NCBI GenBank assembly: GCA_947366545.1 | Contig: CANBAL010000006.1 | Coordinates: 1-57,705, forward strand | Reading direction: 5' to 3' | Length of the DNA stretch: 57,705 bases | Source of the DNA: an uncultured Clostridia bacterium | GTDB taxonomy: Bacteria; Bacillota; Clostridia; Christensenellales; UBA1242 | Shown here: one piece after another, positions 54,648-57,705 of the stretch | Numbering within the stretch: the first letter of the stretch is position 1 | Layout: each line of letters begins with the position of its first letter | Program-made: the position numbers and the translations under genes | The notes under the pieces: model-generated | Told to the model about the DNA's origin: nothing | Seen by the model: only the letters and a program-made list of their open reading frames with translations | Database searches by the model: none

Positions 54648-55349
54648 ATGGCTGACTTATTTATAAAAAGCGTAAAACTTAACAGAGAAAAGGTGCCAAG
54701 TTTTGATAAGTATCCTTTTAACATCCTATTAGTTCGCAATTTGACAGAGGTAAAGTTCAATAAAAGCGTAACTTTCCTTGTGGGCGAGAATGGCGTAGGC
54801 AAATCTACCATCATTGAAGCATTGGCTAAGTGCATGGGGATGGCTGCCGAGGGAGGCTCGCACTACATCAAATATGAAACTCGTGATACGACTTCTGTGC
54901 TTAATGAATACCTTACCATCACAAAGTCTATTAAGCTTCCGGCATGGAAATTTTTCCTGCGTGCGGAATCATTTTATACTATGGCAAATGCATATGAGAG
55001 AATGGGCAAAAGTATGCACCAGTGCTCTCACGGCGAAGGCTTTGTTCGGTTGATTGATGATTTTTCTGGACGCGGATTGTACATATTGGATGAGCCAGAA
55101 TCTGCATTGTCACCAAAAAATCAAATGTATTTATTGTGCAAATTGAACGAACTGTCAAAACAGGGTGCGCAGTTTATTATTAGCACACATTCGCCAATAC
55201 TGCTTTCTTACAGAGATGGCGAAATATTAGACCTAGATAATGGTTTCGCAAAAGTGCCGTACACAGAAACTGCAATTTATCAAACCTATAAAAGATTTTT
55301 AGATTGCCCCGACAAGATGCAAGAAATATTATTTGATATTAAGGAGTAA
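54648..55349 (+). CDS. AAA-type ATPase, ABC/SMC-like (COG3910-like)
   Basis: The 233-aa protein has Walker A G46-ENGVGKST, an ABC-like signature (SHGEG, about residue 125), Walker B LYILDEPESALS (about 146) and a switch histidine (STHSPIL). It resembles small stand-alone predicted ATPases of the COG3910 type, whose role is unknown. No nuclease or membrane domain is attached. GAGGTG precedes the ATG, 9 nt after the methyltransferase stop, so they are probably co-transcribed. Confidence 0.88.
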   Translation: MADLFIKSVKLNREKVPSFDKYPFNILLVRNLTEVKFNKSVTFLVGENGVGKSTIIEALAKCMGMAAEGGSHYIKYETRDTTSVLNEYLTITKSIKLPAWKFFLRAESFYTMANAYERMGKSMHQCSHGEGFVRLIDDFSGRGLYILDEPESALSPKNQMYLLCKLNELSKQGAQFIISTHSPILLSYRDGEILDLDNGFAKVPYTETAIYQTYKRFLDCPDKMQEILFDIKE

Positions 55350-55351
55350 AC

Positions 55352-55660
55352 ATGTCTACTAGTAAAGAATATATAAATTACATCAAGGAACAGTTAAGCG
55401 AACTGGATGATATCTTTGTTCGCCCTATGATGGGGGAGTATATTGTTTATTACCGCGGTAAGATTACTGCGTATGTCTGTGATAGTAGATTTTTAGTCAA
55501 AGTTGTTCCTTCAGCAAAGGCACTATTGCCAAATGCGAAACTTGAGCCTCCTTATAAGGGTGCGAAAGATATGATACTTGTAGAAGATATTGACGATAGA
55601 GAATTTTTGACCAAACTATTTAAAGCAATGTATGATGAGTTGCCTTTACCTAAGAAATAA
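55352..55660 (+). CDS. TfoX N-terminal domain protein
   Basis: The 102-aa protein matches the TfoX/Sxy N-terminal domain: a short helix, then VRPMMGEYIVYYRGKITAYVCDSRFLVKV, then PPYKGAKDMILVEDIDDREFL. In gamma-proteobacteria Sxy activates competence genes, but stand-alone N-domain proteins in Gram-positives have no settled role. AAGGAG overlaps the ATPase gene's end, 2 nt before this start, so it is in the same operon. Confidence 0.85.
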   Translation: MSTSKEYINYIKEQLSELDDIFVRPMMGEYIVYYRGKITAYVCDSRFLVKVVPSAKALLPNAKLEPPYKGAKDMILVEDIDDREFLTKLFKAMYDELPLPKK

Positions 55661-55708
55661 TGATATAATATATTATATATAATAATTACAATATAAATAG
55701 AGGTGGAC

Positions 55709-56248
55709 ATGGAAGAAGTTTTATTTAAAAATGTCAGTGCTATGGGCGAGAAAGAGACAAAAGCGCTGATTAATATCACTGGCAAAAAAGCAATGATAAT
55801 CTTTTCACTTGTATTCCCATTAATTTGCATCGCTTTGGGTGTGGCTTTCATTTTCTTAAACGATCTTGAAATGGCAATTTTTATGTTTGTATGTGCTGTA
55901 ATCTTTGCCGCACTATTTCCATTATTGTTTTTATGGAGTGCAAAACAAGCAAATAAACAAGTGATTAATGGTAAACGCCTACTCAACACCTTTGAATTCA
56001 AAGAGGATATTTTAACCATTACCACTGAGAATTTGACGGATGGCATTGTAACTGGCACAAGCAACTTGTATTATAAAGACCTTTTCAAGTGCCTTTTAAC
56101 AAATGACTATATATTCCTATTTATCAACGCGCGTCAAAGTTTTATCCTTGACGTCAATGGTATGGTGCAGGGGGACAGTGAAAGTCTAATAGAGTTTCTA
56201 AAAAGCAAATTAACAAAGTTTGAAGATAAAAGAAAACCGACAAATTAA
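55709..56248 (+). CDS. YcxB-like two-TM membrane protein
   Basis: The 179-aa protein has two adjoining membrane segments (about residues 27-50 and 53-75) followed by a cytoplasmic PH-like domain (FEFKEDILTITTEN, YYKDLFKCLLTNDYIFLFI), the layout of YcxB-like proteins. Function unknown. The ATG follows AGGTGG. It sits 48 nt after the TfoX-N gene and may be the last gene of that operon; a terminator follows the stop. Confidence 0.75.
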   Translation: MEEVLFKNVSAMGEKETKALINITGKKAMIIFSLVFPLICIALGVAFIFLNDLEMAIFMFVCAVIFAALFPLLFLWSAKQANKQVINGKRLLNTFEFKEDILTITTENLTDGIVTGTSNLYYKDLFKCLLTNDYIFLFINARQSFILDVNGMVQGDSESLIEFLKSKLTKFEDKRKPTN

Positions 56249-56260
56249 GTCGGTTTTTTA
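56233..56260 (+). terminator. terminator of YcxB-like gene
   Basis: AAAACCGAC (56233-56241) and GTCGGTTTT (56249-56257) followed by T's; overlaps the stop codon. Confidence 0.85.
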
Positions 56261-56277
56261 TTTGTAAAAATTTTTAC

Positions 56278-56304
56278 TTGACAAATCCCCCCCCCGAGTA
56301 TAAT
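56278..56304 (+). promoter_or_regulatory. promoter with C9 homopolymer in the spacer
   Basis: TTGACA (56278-56283) and TATAAT (56299-56304) both match consensus exactly, but the spacer is only 15 nt and holds nine consecutive C's (56287-56295). Gain of two C's would give the optimal 17 nt. Such tracts change length by slippage, which would switch expression of the 56323 gene. Confidence 0.8.
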
Positions 56305-56322
56305 AGGGGTAAGAGGTGGAAT

Positions 56323-57201
56323 ATGATAAAGCAAAAAGGCTCAAAACAAGAATTTTCGCAAGAAGAAAAGGAATTCTTTGAAGAGTTTGATGAACAGGTG
56401 AAAGAGACTGCGAAATTTCTTGTTGATAGACTTCAAGAAAAGGCTGATAGAGGGGAATTGCGAGATGACTACGGAAAAAAGATAACTATTGTCACGGAAG
56501 ATGTTTGTGGCTATGTGAGTGGAGTGTTGAATTCACTTAATGAGGGGGAAGTTGAAGAATGGTACTGCTTGGGTAGTGCAGTGATTGATATAGGGGATGG
56601 CGGTAGAGAGATGGCTCTAATAGAAAAATTAAAGAACGCCCCCTTCATAAAGGAAAAAGAAGAGAAAGCATTAACAAGATTAAAAAGAAAATATAGATTG
56701 TTAAAACTTGCAAAAGGGGTGGTTAAAGTGCTTGGAATTACACTCGTTGCAGGTTTAACTGCTGGAGGAATATTCGGTGCATTTCTAGGAGCACCGTTTG
56801 CAGGGAAAGCACTTTCGACTGCGGCTGGCTGGAGCGCGGCTTCATGGGGCGCTTTTAGTGCGTGCGTTGCTTTAGGACTTGGCACTGCTATTGCTACGCC
56901 ACTTGCTGGTGTGGATTTGGGCGAAAAAGTTGCTGGGGCTTTGGATGACAAGGAGAGAAAGATAGGTTTTGATGTTACTAACATGGAAGAGGGGGATATG
57001 ATGTCATTAGATGCCGTGCCTAGAGAACATGATATTGATAAAAGGTATCCTAGCATTAAGAACAATAGACCTGCACATGTTGGAGACTTGGAGAAGGGGC
57101 GAATAATGTTTTATTATAAATATGTTGAAGCCAAAGTTTACATGGCAATGAGGGACATTTGTCGCGAACGCGCCTTACAAGCAGATAATCAGGAAGCATA
57201 A
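56323..57201 (+). CDS. uncharacterised membrane protein under homopolymer-tract promoter
   Basis: The 292-aa protein has a charged helical N-terminus (about residues 1-135), a Gly/Ala-rich hydrophobic hairpin (about 136-200, with LVAGLTAGGIFGAFLGAPFA and a second segment), and a charged C-terminus. The Gly/Ala-rich double segment recalls membrane-inserting or phage/toxin-like hairpins, but I recognise no family. The ATG is preceded by AGAGGTGG. The frame continues upstream through the C tract, but that part contains the promoter and is not coding. Monocistronic, with a terminator at 57215. Confidence 0.72.
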   Translation: MIKQKGSKQEFSQEEKEFFEEFDEQVKETAKFLVDRLQEKADRGELRDDYGKKITIVTEDVCGYVSGVLNSLNEGEVEEWYCLGSAVIDIGDGGREMALIEKLKNAPFIKEKEEKALTRLKRKYRLLKLAKGVVKVLGITLVAGLTAGGIFGAFLGAPFAGKALSTAAGWSAASWGAFSACVALGLGTAIATPLAGVDLGEKVAGALDDKERKIGFDVTNMEEGDMMSLDAVPREHDIDKRYPSIKNNRPAHVGDLEKGRIMFYYKYVEAKVYMAMRDICRERALQADNQEA

Positions 57202-57214
57202 AAATGATGTAAAG

Positions 57215-57247
57215 TTGAGAAAAATTCAAAATTTTCTCAATTTTTTT
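57215..57247 (+). terminator. terminator of 56323 gene
   Basis: TTGAGAAAA (57215-57223) and TTTTCTCAA (57232-57240) followed by seven T's. Confidence 0.85.
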
Positions 57248-57384
57248 ATTCTATAAATTTCATAAAATCACCTGTTTTTTAGGGCATTTTTTATTAAAAC
57301 CGCGAACACTCGGCAATGTGTAGCCGTCAAAAAAATTTTTCTCAAAAAAAAGTTAAAAAAAATAAAAATTTTTTGAAAAAAGTG

Positions 57385-57414
57385 TTGACATAGGGTTTTT
57401 GATTGTGATATCAT
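57385..57414 (+). promoter_or_regulatory. rRNA promoter
   Basis: TTGACA (57385-57390), 18-nt spacer, TATCAT (57409-57414), preceded by long A/T tracts that look like a UP element (about 57330-57384). Confidence 0.8.
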
Positions 57415-57420
57415 ACTCAT

Positions 57421-57652
57421 GCTGACACGCAGAAAGGTGCTGTTGCACCCGTCAGTAATAGAACCTTGACAACTACATAATTTAGTTATAACAGAATGTT
57501 GTAACGAGAAACAAATATCAATATTACACAAAAATGTAATACGATAATTTGCTTATTTCAATTTACGTCGAGTAAATTAAAACAAGATTTTTAAAAAAGC
57601 AAAAATGCTAAGATAATCCAATTCATATTTTCATTATAATAATGAAATACAT
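57421..57652 (+). other. 23S rRNA leader
   Basis: About 230 nt between promoter and mature 23S. It has a hairpin of GGTGC/GCACC (57436-57449, loop TGTT) inside CTGAC/GTCAG (57422-57455), then a GAACCTTGACAACTA phrase resembling the antitermination/processing leader found before Firmicutes rRNAs. No tRNA or 16S sequence is present. Confidence 0.65.
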
Positions 57653-57705
57653 GATTAAGCTACAAAGAGCATATAGGGGATGCCTTGGCACTAGGCGCCG
57701 ATGAA
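57653..57705 (+). rRNA. 23S rRNA, 5' end (partial)
   Basis: The last 53 nt match the conserved 5' end of bacterial 23S rRNA (TTAAGCTACAAAG, then GGGGATGCCTTGGCA and GCCGATGAA). The gene runs off the window. Confidence 0.93.

Noticed and set aside
55552..56064. 170-codon minus-strand frame across the TfoX-N and YcxB-like genes
   Set aside because: Antisense to two recognisable genes and spanning their intergenic gap; no supporting signals.
56278..56322. Upstream extension of the 56323 frame through the C tract, starting at TTG and giving a Pro-rich peptide
   Set aside because: The stretch is occupied by a consensus -35/-10 pair, and AGAGGTGG sits correctly before the ATG at 56323.
56511..57065. 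184-codon minus-strand frame opposite the 56323 gene
   Set aside because: It mirrors the Gly/Ala-rich hairpin of the plus-strand gene, lacks a ribosome-binding site and promoter, and runs into the opposite gene's body.

Overview
The window looks like a chromosomal segment of a low-GC, Gram-positive (Firmicutes/Clostridia-like) bacterium, probably an uncultured gut-type lineage. The evidence is a glycyl T-box leader, an rsmH-ftsL-ftsI division cluster with a PASTA-tailed penicillin-binding protein, YugP-type membrane proteases, strong AGGAGG ribosome-binding sites, TTGACA/TATAAT promoters and U-tailed terminators. TGA is used as a stop, so the genetic code is standard. I cannot name the species from the sequence alone.

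Layout. Positions 1-17126 are the 3' part of one giant secreted-type gene (more than 5,700 codons, 5' end outside the window) built of GLUG/beta-helix-like repeats, Ig-like segments and a Gly-rich tail; a radC follows 25 nt later. Positions 17866-20405 hold four uncharacterised genes, including two divergently placed paralogues with a predicted DNA-binding-like head and a C-terminal membrane segment. Positions 20516-26386 form a cell-envelope operon: a CvpA-like membrane protein with a very long extension, rsmH, an ftsL-like gene and ftsI. Two YugP-type zinc proteases follow (26427-27858). On the minus strand come glyS with its T-box and an ABC-F ATPase. Positions 31421-42474 hold a second giant surface protein (3,201 aa, N-terminal membrane anchor), translationally coupled to a cardiolipin synthase.

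From 42.5 to 51.3 kb the content is accessory: tRNA-Arg, Nudix, a cysteine-synthase-like enzyme, HAD, an acetyltransferase, a P-loop kinase, a peroxiredoxin, then an AT-rich restriction-modification cassette (fused double adenine methyltransferase plus HNH endonuclease) and an ADP-ribosylglycohydrolase, ending at tRNA-Ser. The restriction cassette is bordered by 15-bp inverted repeats and by 13-bp direct repeats that copy the tRNA-Ser 3' end. No integrase is present.

From 51.4 to 57.2 kb: an HD-domain protein, a coiled-coil membrane protein, tRNA-Ala with an apparently duplicated 3' end, a methyltransferase/ATPase/TfoX-N/YcxB-like run, and a membrane protein whose promoter carries a C9 tract between -35 and -10, a strong phase-variation candidate. 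The window ends in the first 53 nt of a 23S rRNA gene that has its own promoter and no 16S gene in front of it.

Functionally, much of the segment concerns the cell surface (two giant proteins, division/peptidoglycan, cardiolipin, membrane proteases), with a tRNA-targeted defence/accessory hotspot inserted beside it. All functional calls rest on motifs read by eye; no database search was run.
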